This document shows positions 55,123-62,546 of a stretch of 64,000 bases of DNA, one piece after another (the stretch's first letter is position 1; each line of letters starts with the position of its first letter). The stretch spans positions 62,001 to 126,000 of the forward strand of contig JACJWV010000008.1 of the NCBI GenBank assembly GCA_020636915.1. The letters are read 5' to 3'. The position numbers were made by a program, and so were the translations under genes. The notes beneath the pieces were generated by a model. The model was given only the letters and a program-made list of their open reading frames with translations, had not been told where the DNA came from and ran no database searches. The stretch comes from Nocardioides sp. (GTDB lineage Bacteria; Actinomycetota; Actinomycetes; Propionibacteriales; Nocardioidaceae).

Positions 55123-56067
55123 ATGCCGACCCCTGTGAACGTCGAGAACTTCGTCCGTGCCGAGACCGACACCATGATGGCCGGACTGGCTGCCAAGGCG
55201 GGCGGGGTGAACCGCTGGCTGCACAACCGGACACCCACGCCCCTCGACGACCAGCCCGTGATCCGGCAGAACCGCGACACCCTCTACAGCTTCGCGATCG
55301 TCGACATCAGCCAGGGCGCCACGGTGACCCTCCCGGACGCCGGGGCGCGGTACCTGTCGGCGATGGTGGTCAACCAGGACCACTACATCAACGCCGTGCT
55401 CCATGATCCCGGCACACACGAGCTGACGGTCGAGGACCACCAGACGCCGCACGTCCTCGTGGCCATCCGCATCCTCGCCGACCCGACCGATCCGGCGGAC
55501 CTCGCCGAGGTCGCGACCCTCCAGGACCGGCTCCGGCTCGAGGCCGGCTCGGCGACGCCGTACGACCTCCCGGACTACGACGCCGACAGCCACCGGCGCA
55601 CGCGCGACGCGCTGCTGGCGCTGGCCGCCGGCGTCTCCGGCTTCGGGCGCGCCTTCGGCCGCCGCACGGAGGTCGACCCCGTCCAGCACCTGATCGGCAC
55701 CGCCGCCGGCTGGGGCGGGCTGCCCGACCACGAGGCCCACTACGTCAACGTCCAGCCGGGCCTGCCGATCGGCGCCTACGAGCTGGTCGTCCCGGCCGAC
55801 GTGCCCGTCGACGGGTTCTGGTCGATCTCGCTGTACGACGCAGCCGGCTACTTCCCCACCGACGCCGGCGAGCGGGTGAGCGTCAACAACGTCACCGCCC
55901 GGCCGGACGACGACGGCTCGGTCACGGTGCGCTTCGGGGGCGATCCCGACCTGCCGAACCGACTGCCGGTCGTCGAGGGCTGGAACTACCTGGTCCGGTT
56001 CTACCGGCCGCGGGCGGAGGTCCGCGACGGGAGCTGGTCGATGCCGCCGGTGCACCCGGTCGGCTGA
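55123..56067 (+). CDS. DUF1254/DUF1214 domain protein
   Basis: 314 residues. N-terminal DUF1254 part (VNRWLHNRTPTPLDDQPVIRQNRDTLYSFAIVDIS, read in pieces) and C-terminal DUF1214 part (PADVPVDGFWSISLYDAAGYF, NYLVRFYRP). No signal peptide, so cytosolic, unlike many relatives. The biochemical role of these domains is unknown. ATG at 55123. Monocistronic; divergent from the SLOG gene over a 179-nt spacer. Confidence 0.85.
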   Translation: MPTPVNVENFVRAETDTMMAGLAAKAGGVNRWLHNRTPTPLDDQPVIRQNRDTLYSFAIVDISQGATVTLPDAGARYLSAMVVNQDHYINAVLHDPGTHELTVEDHQTPHVLVAIRILADPTDPADLAEVATLQDRLRLEAGSATPYDLPDYDADSHRRTRDALLALAAGVSGFGRAFGRRTEVDPVQHLIGTAAGWGGLPDHEAHYVNVQPGLPIGAYELVVPADVPVDGFWSISLYDAAGYFPTDAGERVSVNNVTARPDDDGSVTVRFGGDPDLPNRLPVVEGWNYLVRFYRPRAEVRDGSWSMPPVHPVG

Positions 56068-56093
56068 CGTTGTTCGAACACATGTTCTAGTCT
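56064..56093 (+). promoter_or_regulatory. LexA (SOS) box within a promoter
   Basis: TCGAACACATGTTCTA at 56074-56089 matches the mycobacterial LexA consensus in all but its last two bases. It lies between a -35-like CTGACG (56064-56069) and a -10-like TAGTCT (56088-56093), and the gene's GTG follows 6 nt later, consistent with a leaderless, damage-inducible mRNA. Confidence 0.8.
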
Positions 56094-56099
56094 GGGGCG

Positions 56100-56627
56100 G
56101 TGAGTGGGACCGCCGGCACACCGCGGCACGTGTGGGTGAACGAGACGTCCGACCCGCGGTGGGCACGACCCGGGCTCGAGCTCACCGGCCGGGAAGTCGA
56201 CGGCCCCCGGGGCCCGCGTCACGAGTCCTGGACGGTCTCCGCGGCGGTCGAGCGCCCCAGCGGCACGCTGCGGGTGCGCGAGGGATGGACCCGCGTCGAG
56301 CACCTCGCGCCGGGCGGGCCTCCCCCGGCACCACGCGAGCCCCGCCACGTGCTGGTGCGCCTGGGGCCGGACTCCCTCGACGTCCACCCCGGGCTGCTGC
56401 TCTTCTGGTGGGGCGTACCGGCGATCGGCGGCGCGCACTGGCTCGCCTGGGTGGTCTGGGCGTCCGGGGGCGGACACCACCAGGTCGAGGTGCAGCAGGG
56501 CTGGCTGCGCGCCGACCAGCTGCGGCCGGCCGCGCCCCTCACGTCGCAGCCGCCGCAGCCGGCCGGGCCCGGAGCCCGGCGGGCGGCCCCTAGTGGTCGG
56601 CCCGCAGGAAGAAGTGCCGCCCGGTGA
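56100..56627 (+). CDS. damage-inducible protein of unknown function with a duplicated domain
   Basis: 175 residues from GTG at 56100. Two halves share a pattern: HVWV..RPGLEL...W.......V.EGWTRVEHLAP (about 10-72) and HVLV..HPGLLLFWW...W.AWVV.....V.QGWLRADQLRPA (about 82-142). A Pro/Ala/Arg-rich tail follows, overlapping the convergent PNPOx-like gene by 38 nt. I do not recognise a named family; Trp-rich repeats like this occur in short actinobacterial proteins of unknown role. The upstream LexA box predicts induction on DNA damage. Confidence 0.7.
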   Translation: MSGTAGTPRHVWVNETSDPRWARPGLELTGREVDGPRGPRHESWTVSAAVERPSGTLRVREGWTRVEHLAPGGPPPAPREPRHVLVRLGPDSLDVHPGLLLFWWGVPAIGGAHWLAWVVWASGGGHHQVEVQQGWLRADQLRPAAPLTSQPPQPAGPGARRAAPSGRPAGRSAAR

Positions 56628-57024
56628 CCGCGGTCGGCACCACCCGGACCAGGTCGTACTTCAGCGTCGGCACCCAGGTCCAGTCACCGAGCTCGCCGAG
56701 ACGCTCCGCCTCGTCCTCCTCGAGGTGCTGGAGACCGCCGCGCACGAGGACCGACCACGCGTCGTCGGGACCGAACCGGTCGATCTCGAGCGCCACCTCA
56801 GCGTGGAGCTCGGCGGCCAGCAGCTTGTTGCCGGCCGCCGTCCGGAGCAGCAGGGTCCGGTCCGCGACGGCGTAGTTGATGGGCACGACGTGGATCTCGT
56901 CCACCAGCTGGTAGCCCAGCCGGCCGACCCGCTCCTCCTCGAGCCGGGCCCAGCACTCGTCGTCGGACAGCTCGACCACGGGGCGGTCGGCGTCGGGCCA
57001 CTCGGGCCACTGCAGCTCGGTCAC
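56590..57024 (-). CDS. pyridoxamine 5'-phosphate oxidase-like flavin-binding protein
   Basis: 144 residues of the split-barrel FMN-binding fold: ECWARLEEERVGRLGYQLVDEIHVVPINYAVADRTLLLRT (in pieces), AVALEIDRFG, WSVLVRGGLQHL. Members bind FMN, F420 or heme; the substrate is unknown. GTG at 57022-57024 is taken as start because homology begins soon after and the in-frame ATG further up lies in the coding end of the neighbour. Last gene of a three-gene operon behind two universal stress protein genes (10-nt gap). Confidence 0.87.
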   Translation of the reverse strand: MTELQWPEWPDADRPVVELSDDECWARLEEERVGRLGYQLVDEIHVVPINYAVADRTLLLRTAAGNKLLAAELHAEVALEIDRFGPDDAWSVLVRGGLQHLEEDEAERLGELGDWTWVPTLKYDLVRVVPTAVTGRHFFLRADH

Positions 57025-57034
57025 TTCGTCCTCC

Positions 57035-57913
57035 TCAGGTGCGGCCGACGACCATGACCGGACCCTCCGCATGACGGAGGACGGTGCGGGTCATCGGTCC
57101 GAGATGGGCGCCGAGCGGGTGCTCGTCGCGGCGGCTGAGAACCAGCAGGTAGGAGGTCTTCGTGGCCCCCACCAGTGCCTCGACCGGGCGTCGCCACGGC
57201 ACGTCGACGCTCACGTCGACGGTGTCGAGGTCGGGCACCTTGGCGAGGGCGAGCTCGAGCTCACGCTCGGCGTCGTGACGCCACACGTCGCGCGTGCTGT
57301 TGCGGAATCCCAGGTCCTGGTACTGCTCGGCGAGCCAGGCGGCGTGGAGCACGACCAGCGGCCGGCCGGCGTCGCGGGCGTACGCCAGCGCGTTCTCCAC
57401 CTGCGACGGCGCGTCGAGGGCGCGGTCCACCCCGACGGTGACCGGCAGGCTCGCCTCCTCGTAGCGGTGCTTCCAGCGCTCGGGCACGATCACGACCGGG
57501 GTCGTGGTGTGCGCGGCGACGCGGGTGGACACCGACATGGTCAGCAGGCGCTCGGCCCGGCCGGTCTCGCGGCGCTCCATGACGACCAGGTCGGCGTCCG
57601 CGGCGCGGACCGCCAGGGTGCCGGCCACCGGACCGGAGATGATCTCGGTGGTCATGGGGGCGCGCCCTTCGACCCGGGCGCGCAGCCGGTCCGCGGCGTC
57701 GGTGAGCACCTCCCGGCCCACGCGGGTCAGGGTCTTGTCCAACGACTGCATCTGCTCGACGCTCGACGGGGCGGAGACGAGCGAGTGCACCACGTGCACC
57801 AGCTCCACGCCGGTCCCCCGGCGCACCGCCTCCGCACCGGCGAGGTCCAGCGCCCCGTCGTGGATCCCGTCGGGGCCGACAGCGACCAGGACGCCGTACT
57901 CGTTGGTGGTCAT
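57035..57913 (-). CDS. universal stress protein, tandem UspA domains
   Basis: 292 residues with two UspA domains (about 1-145 and 150-292). Segment ADADLVVMERRETGRAERLLTMSVSTRVAAHTTTPVVIVPE marks the end of the first domain; HPLGAHLGPMTRTVLRHAEGPVMVVG that of the second. The ATP loop G-x2-G-x9-G is only partly kept. It lies 5 nt after the next upstream stress-protein gene. Such proteins belong to dormancy/hypoxia regulons in actinobacteria. Confidence 0.9.
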   Translation of the reverse strand: MTTNEYGVLVAVGPDGIHDGALDLAGAEAVRRGTGVELVHVVHSLVSAPSSVEQMQSLDKTLTRVGREVLTDAADRLRARVEGRAPMTTEIISGPVAGTLAVRAADADLVVMERRETGRAERLLTMSVSTRVAAHTTTPVVIVPERWKHRYEEASLPVTVGVDRALDAPSQVENALAYARDAGRPLVVLHAAWLAEQYQDLGFRNSTRDVWRHDAERELELALAKVPDLDTVDVSVDVPWRRPVEALVGATKTSYLLVLSRRDEHPLGAHLGPMTRTVLRHAEGPVMVVGRT

Positions 57914-57918
57914 CTCCC

Positions 57919-58815
57919 TCACTCCTTCCCGATCACGGTCGGCGCGACGACGCGCACCGGGCTGTGGGCGCTGCGCAGGACGGCGCGCGCGGTGCTGCCC
58001 AGGTGGGCGGCTGGAGGCACGCCGTGGGCGCGGCGCACCAGCACGACCAGGTCCGCCTCGTGGGAGGCCTCGACCAGCGCGTGGCTGGGGTGGTCGTGCA
58101 CGATCCGCACCTCGACCTTGACCTCGGGGTGCTGGGAACGCAGGTCGCGGAGCAGCTCCTCCATCTCCAGGGTGGACTCGCGCGACCACTGCTCGACGGC
58201 GACCCGGGTCTCCACGATGTCGTCGTAGGCGTTGGGCAGCTTCCACGCGTGCAGCACCACGAGCGTCGCACCGCGCTGTCGGGCGACCTCGAACGCGTCG
58301 GCGAGCAGCTCCTGGGCGTGGGCCTCGGCCTTGACGCCCACGACCACGACCGGCTCGTCGACCTCCTGGCGCGGCTGCCAGTCGGCCGGCACCTCCACGA
58401 CGGGGAGGTCGGCGCGTGCGGCGACTCCGGCGGCCGTGTCACCGCGGAGCAGCCGCTGGGCCAGTGGCCGGCCGTCACGACCGACGACCAGGACCGCGGC
58501 GTCCGCGGCACCGTGGATCAGCTCGGCGGGCCGGTTCCCGTGGTGGAGCCAGCCCTCGACCTCGACGTCGGGGGCGAGCTCACGGGCGACCGCCTCGGCG
58601 GAGCGCAGGATCTCGGTGCCGGTCTCGGTGAACTCGGCGGCGGTCAGCGGCACCATCGGCGCGACCGTCAGGTAGTCGGGGACCACGTGGACGAGCTTGA
58701 GGCGGCCTCCGAGCAGCCGGGCCTCCGCAACGGCGTAGCGCAGGGCTCCGAGGTTGGCTGCCGAGCCGTCGACGCCGAGGACGACGAGGTCGGATCCGCC
58801 GGGACGTGTGGTCAT
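57919..58815 (-). CDS. universal stress protein, tandem UspA domains
   Basis: 298 residues. LVVLGVDGSAANLGALRYAVAEA opens domain 1; domain 2 starts near VVVVGVKAEAHAQELLADAFE. VLVVGRDGRPLAQRLLRGDTAAGVAARADLPVVEV shows a partial ATP-binding loop. ATG at 58813-58815 is preceded by a GGGGG-type ribosome site; an ATG eight codons upstream is less likely. First gene of the operon, with a GGGACC palindrome upstream. Confidence 0.9.
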   Translation of the reverse strand: MTTRPGGSDLVVLGVDGSAANLGALRYAVAEARLLGGRLKLVHVVPDYLTVAPMVPLTAAEFTETGTEILRSAEAVARELAPDVEVEGWLHHGNRPAELIHGAADAAVLVVGRDGRPLAQRLLRGDTAAGVAARADLPVVEVPADWQPRQEVDEPVVVVGVKAEAHAQELLADAFEVARQRGATLVVLHAWKLPNAYDDIVETRVAVEQWSRESTLEMEELLRDLRSQHPEVKVEVRIVHDHPSHALVEASHEADLVVLVRRAHGVPPAAHLGSTARAVLRSAHSPVRVVAPTVIGKE

Positions 58816-58888
58816 GATGACCCCCTTCCTCCCCTCCATGCTCGGGCGGGCCCGAGCCGGCCGTCAGGGCCGCCCGCCCGCGTGACCC

Positions 58889-58902
58889 GGGACCTTGGTC
58901 AC
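58889..58902. promoter_or_regulatory. DosR/DevR-like palindrome between divergent stress genes
   Basis: GGGACCTTGGTCAC lies in the 144-nt spacer between the divergent stress-protein and PNPOx-like genes. DosR-type sites have GGGAC...GTCCC symmetry; here the right half is one base off. A similar word lies at the other divergent promoter (62458-62471). Confidence 0.5.
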
Positions 58903-58959
58903 GGGTCGGCGGGACCTGACGATCTGGGGGCCCGACGGCGTCCGCGCCACCGTGAGGGC

Positions 58960-59376
58960 ATGAGCACGGACAACCTCGCCACCCTGGTGGCGTACGACTG
59001 CTGGAGCCTGCTGGAGGGGGCGGAGATCGCGCGTGTCGCCTGGCAGGGCGACGGGCGGATCGAGCTGCTTCCGGTGAACTACACGGTCGCCGACGGCGCG
59101 CTCTGGTTCCGGACCGAGGCCGGGACGGCCCTGGCCCGCGGCGCTGCCAACACCGAGCTCGTGGTCGAGGTCGACCAGGTCGACCCGCCCACGCGCACGG
59201 GCTGGAGCGTCGTGGTCCGCGGCGTGGCCGACGTGCTCGACGTGCTCGACGTGCCCGACATGCTCGTCGACATGCGGGTGTGGCCCAACGGGATCCGCTC
59301 CGTCTTCGTGCGGGTGGAGCCCGACGAGATCACCGGCCGCCGGCTGTGGATCTCCGAGATCGAAGGAGGATCGTGA
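58960..59376 (+). CDS. pyridoxamine 5'-phosphate oxidase-like flavin-binding protein
   Basis: 138 residues, same split-barrel family as the gene at 56590 (EIARVAWQGDGRIELLPVNYTVADGALWFRTEAGTALA; GWSVVVRGVADVLD). One short Asp-Val-Leu repeat (VLDVLDVPDML) around 91-101. ATG at 58960. Its stop overlaps the start of the CBS gene by one base, and the GGAGGA ribosome site of the next gene lies inside its last codons. Confidence 0.87.
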   Translation: MSTDNLATLVAYDCWSLLEGAEIARVAWQGDGRIELLPVNYTVADGALWFRTEAGTALARGAANTELVVEVDQVDPPTRTGWSVVVRGVADVLDVLDVPDMLVDMRVWPNGIRSVFVRVEPDEITGRRLWISEIEGGS

Positions 59377-59966
59377 TGCTGGTCCGAGACCTGATGACCC
59401 CCGACCCTGTCACCGTCACCGGTGAGGTCTCCGTCAAGGAGGCGCTGGCCCGGCTGGCACGGCTGGGCATCACCTCGATGCCCGTGGTCGACGGGCACCG
59501 GCGGCTGTGCGGCATCGTCAGCGAGGCCGACCTGATCCGCGACCTGGTCGCCCGCGACCCGCGTGCCCAGGAACGGCCCGTCGAGGTCGAGCCGCTCTTC
59601 CCGCCGCACTCGGTCGAGGAGGTCTACACGCGCTCGGCCGCCTCGGTCCGCATCGACGACGACGTCGCCAGCGCCGTGGAGACCATGACCGCGCTGTCGG
59701 CCAAGAGCCTGCCCGTCGTCGACACCCGGGGCCGGCTGGTCGGGGTGCTCAGCCGCAGCGACGTCGTCCAGGCCCTCGCGCGCGCCGACGAGGTGATCGC
59801 GGCCGACATCGACGAGGTGCTCGCCTCGCTCGGGCACGAGGACTGGCTGGTCGAGGTCGACGACGGCGTCGTGAACGTCTCCGGGCCGAACGGCCCGGCG
59901 GAGCACTCGCTCGCCCACGTCGTCGCGCGGACCGTGCCCGGCGTGGTCGAGGTCCGGGTGGACTGA
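59376..59966 (+). CDS. CBS-pair and BON domain protein
   Basis: 196 residues: CBS 1 (MTPDPVTVTGEVSVKEALARLARLGITSMPVVD, about 7-40), CBS 2 (about 85-135, DVASAVETMTALSAKSLPVVDTRGRLVGVLSRSDVV) and a C-terminal BON-like domain (about 150-196). CBS pairs sense adenine nucleotides; BON domains bind membranes or proteins. ATG at 59376 has GGAGGA nearby; GTG one codon upstream is possible. Similar proteins are found in DosR-type regulons. Confidence 0.88.
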   Translation: MLVRDLMTPDPVTVTGEVSVKEALARLARLGITSMPVVDGHRRLCGIVSEADLIRDLVARDPRAQERPVEVEPLFPPHSVEEVYTRSAASVRIDDDVASAVETMTALSAKSLPVVDTRGRLVGVLSRSDVVQALARADEVIAADIDEVLASLGHEDWLVEVDDGVVNVSGPNGPAEHSLAHVVARTVPGVVEVRVD

Positions 59967-59967
59967 C

Positions 59968-60426
59968 GTGCCGTCCGGGTCATCCTCGCTCGGCCGCGCG
60001 GTCGTCGGAGGGTTCTACCTGGTCATGGGCGGGGTCCACCTCGGGCTGGTCGCGGCCGACGCGCAGGTCTACCGGCCCTTCGCCGACGACGCGTTCCTGC
60101 CCTTCGTCCGCGACGGCTGGCGCGAGATCTTCATGGCCGCGCCCGAGGTGTGGGGGCTGGCCCTGATGGCGGGCGAGCTGACGCTCGGCACCCTGCTCCT
60201 CGTGGGCGGGCGCGCCGCGGTGGTCGGGTGGTACGGCGTCATCGGGTTCCACCTGCTGCTGATGCTGTTCGGGTTCGGCTTCTGGTTGTGGAGCATCCCG
60301 GCGCTCGTCCTGCTGGCCTGGCTCGCCCGCCGCGACCCCGTCATGGCCGGCCACCCGCTGGGCCAGCGCCGCGACGTCGGCGGGCCCGGTGCCGCAGCAG
60401 CCGCCGACCAGGCGCACACCCGCTGA
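59968..60426 (+). CDS. small integral membrane protein, unknown function
   Basis: 152 residues with about four hydrophobic segments (near 9-29, 58-80, 84-110 and 108-125), GTG start one base after the CBS gene. The charged tail (about 128-152) overlaps the conserved end of the opposite homocysteine methyltransferase gene. Weakly DoxX-like in layout; no motif decides the function. Part of the PNPOx-CBS operon. Confidence 0.7.
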   Translation: MPSGSSSLGRAVVGGFYLVMGGVHLGLVAADAQVYRPFADDAFLPFVRDGWREIFMAAPEVWGLALMAGELTLGTLLLVGGRAAVVGWYGVIGFHLLLMLFGFGFWLWSIPALVLLAWLARRDPVMAGHPLGQRRDVGGPGAAAAADQAHTR

Positions 60427-61248
60427 GAGCCAGTCGCCGACCAGCGCCAGGTCGAGCGGGTCGCCGTACACCCAGCGCTTGGCGCCCGCGTCCCAGCTGC
60501 CTCCGCGGTTGGGGTAGGCCACGGCGGGTAGCCCGGTCACGGCGACGGCGGTGCGAACGGCGTCCAGCACGTCGACCTGGTCGGAGCAGTTCACCCCGGC
60601 CGCGACGACGGCGGGACTGCCGGCGAGCACGGCGTACGCGTCCGCGAGCGGCTGGCCCGCGCAGGTCGTCGCGCCGAGCACCGAGAAGCTGAACCACGCC
60701 GGCAGGCCGATCTCCTCGAGCAGGGCAACGAGCACGGCGGCCTCGTCGGCGTCCGGGATGGTCTCGACGGCGAGCAGGTCCGGCCCGGCCGCCGCGAGCA
60801 GCTCGAGCCGCCGTCCGTGGAAGTCGCGCAGCCGAGCCGCCGGCACGCCGTACCGACCGCGGTACTCCGACCCGTCGGCGAGGTAGGCGCCGTACGGGCC
60901 GACCGACGCGGCCACCAGCAGCCCCGGCCGGTCCTCAGCGAGCTCGTCGCGCACCTCGCGGGCGATCCGCACCCCGCGACCGACCAGACGTCGGGCCTCC
61001 TCGGGGCCCCATCCAGCCGCGACGAACCCCTCGACGCTGGCCTGGTAGCTGGCCGCGGTGGCGACCTGCGCGCCCGCGCCGAAGAACGCGCGGTGCGCCG
61101 CGGCGATCCGCTCCGGTTCCGCCGCGAGCAGCCGGGCCGTCCAGAGCGCCCCGGACAGGTCGGCGCCCTGCTGCTCCAGGGCGGTCGACAGGCCGCCGTC
61201 GAGCACGAGCGGGTCGTCCGGCACGCCGGCGAGCAGGTCGGGGAGCAC
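59980..61248 (-). CDS. mmuM: homocysteine S-methyltransferase (open frame runs on antisense to the neighbour)
   Basis: Transfers a methyl group, usually from S-methylmethionine, to homocysteine. Residues 1 to about 298 make a complete enzyme: DGGLSTALEQQG, QVATAASYQAS, GVNCSDQ and VGGCCGT with the zinc Cys residues. The remaining 120 residues (from about 60345 to the stop at 59980) have no homology and are just the antisense of the membrane protein gene. The family end is near residue 300, so the real stop may have been lost by an indel around 60350, or the two genes truly overlap. Confidence 0.85.
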   Translation of the reverse strand: MLPDLLAGVPDDPLVLDGGLSTALEQQGADLSGALWTARLLAAEPERIAAAHRAFFGAGAQVATAASYQASVEGFVAAGWGPEEARRLVGRGVRIAREVRDELAEDRPGLLVAASVGPYGAYLADGSEYRGRYGVPAARLRDFHGRRLELLAAAGPDLLAVETIPDADEAAVLVALLEEIGLPAWFSFSVLGATTCAGQPLADAYAVLAGSPAVVAAGVNCSDQVDVLDAVRTAVAVTGLPAVAYPNRGGSWDAGAKRWVYGDPLDLALVGDWLSAGVRLVGGCCGTGPADVAALAQRVAGHDGVAAGEPGQQDERRDAPQPEAEPEQHQQQVEPDDAVPPDHRGAPAHEEQGAERQLARHQGQPPHLGRGHEDLAPAVADEGQERVVGEGPVDLRVGRDQPEVDPAHDQVEPSDDRAAERG

Positions 61249-61411
61249 GCCACCATCCTGCCCGGTCCCGCGACGCCCCGGTCCCGCGACGGCCGGCTCC
61301 TCTCGATGGCGGGGTGCTGGCCGGGCGGCCGCGCGGTTGCCCCCCTCCTGTCACATGAGCCCCGTCGGCCACGACAGCCCCGGGAGTCCTCGACCGCGGC
61401 GGAAAGGGCCA

Positions 61412-61468
61412 GGATTGGTCACCAACCGCAGCTTGGGAGCGCTCCCGCATGCGGTTGGTGACCAATCC
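61412..61468. repeat. 57-nt nested palindrome with LacI-family-type core
   Basis: Perfect 19-bp arms GGATTGGTCACCAACCGCA (61412-61430) and complement (61450-61468) enclose a second palindrome, GGGAGCGCTCCC (61435-61446). Each arm also contains TTGGTCACCAA-type symmetry. The core TGGGAGCGCTCCCG differs by one base from the CebR operator of Streptomyces. It lies in a 285-nt gap between mmuM and a stress gene; no sugar gene is adjacent and nothing else is visible in the gap. Confidence 0.85.
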
Positions 61469-61533
61469 GCGCCCCTCTCACGCCACCTGAGCGCGGCCGC
61501 ACCTCGGCGGCATCCGTCAGGTGAGCGGGCTGG

Positions 61534-62403
61534 TCAGCTGGTCGAGGACAGCTTGCGGGCCGCGGTCACACGCACCCGGTGCACCGACTGCGGGGTGGCG
61601 AGCAGCACCGGGCAGTCCGCCTCGCGCAGCACCGACCGCGCGATGGGGCCCAGGTGGGAGCCGGTGGGCAGCAGGCTGGTGTGACGCCCGACGACGACCA
61701 GGTCGGCGTGGCGCGAGGCCTCGAGGAGGGCCTCGCCGGCCTGGGCATTGCGCACATGGATCTCGACCTGGACGTCCGGGTACGTCGCCGCCAGCTGCGT
61801 GATCGCGTGCTCGAGGTCGTCCTCGGCGCGCTGGGCCCAGCCCGGGTCGTCGACGTGGGTCTGCGGCGGGTGCCAGCAGGTGCAGAGCACCAGCAGCGTG
61901 GCCCGACGGTCCCGGGCGGCGGCGAACGCCTGGGCGAGCACGTCGGCGCGCTTCTCCGGGTCGTCGATCCCCGCGACCACCGTCGACGGTCCGGTCTGCT
62001 TGGTCCAGCCCTCGGGCACCGAGACGACCGGGATGTCGACACGGGCACCGATACCACCGGTCACCGAGCGCACGTAGGGGTGGGTCCGGCGGGACTCGGG
62101 GCAGCGCCCGACCACGACGAGGTCGGCGCCCTCCGCCGCGTGGGCGACCGTCGCGACCGCGGGCCCCGGGGTACAGGTCGAGGTCACCTGGCCGAGCTCG
62201 CCGAGGAGCCGGTTCGCCTGGTGGACGGCGTCGGCGAGCAGCTCGGTGCCCTCGGCAGCCTTCTCGGGGTCGTGCGGGTCAACCGCGTGCACCAGGTGCA
62301 GGGGCCGGTGGCGCCGCAACGCCTCGGCCGCGGCGTACTCCACCGCGGCGGTCGTCCCGTGACCGCCGACCGCGACGACGACTGCTCCGGGCGTGGTGTC
62401 CAT
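61534..62403 (-). CDS. universal stress protein, tandem UspA domains
   Basis: 289 residues, two UspA domains (1-140, 145-289). VVVAVGGHGTTAAVEYAAAEAL starts the first; ADLVVVGRHTSLLPTGSHLGPIARSVLREADCPVLLA near the end keeps a G-x-G-S type phosphate loop better than its two relatives. ATG at 62401-62403 has a strong ribosome site (CAGGAGG). Divergent from ppdK with a GGGACC palindrome between. Confidence 0.9.
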   Translation of the reverse strand: MDTTPGAVVVAVGGHGTTAAVEYAAAEALRRHRPLHLVHAVDPHDPEKAAEGTELLADAVHQANRLLGELGQVTSTCTPGPAVATVAHAAEGADLVVVGRCPESRRTHPYVRSVTGGIGARVDIPVVSVPEGWTKQTGPSTVVAGIDDPEKRADVLAQAFAAARDRRATLLVLCTCWHPPQTHVDDPGWAQRAEDDLEHAITQLAATYPDVQVEIHVRNAQAGEALLEASRHADLVVVGRHTSLLPTGSHLGPIARSVLREADCPVLLATPQSVHRVRVTAARKLSSTS

Positions 62404-62457
62404 CACTGCCTCCTGGGGGTCGCTACCACCGTCGGCCGGGCGACCGAGCCGGGCACA

Positions 62458-62471
62458 GGGACCATCGGCCC
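62458..62471. promoter_or_regulatory. DosR/DevR-like palindrome between stress gene and ppdK
   Basis: GGGACCATCGGCCC, 55-68 nt upstream of the stress-protein ATG and about 75 nt upstream of ppdK. It resembles the site at 58889-58902, in the same kind of divergent spacer. Confidence 0.5.
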
Positions 62472-62546
62472 GATTCATGGGGTCCGCGGTCATCCCGGGG
62501 CCCGTGGGTCTCGCCCCGCAGGCACTCCGGGGTGCAGGCTCGCCCC

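Noticed and set aside
59980..60345. Extra C-terminal domain of the homocysteine methyltransferase
   Set aside because: The sequence is the antisense of a membrane protein gene, has no hydrophobic core or motif, and the enzyme is complete without it.
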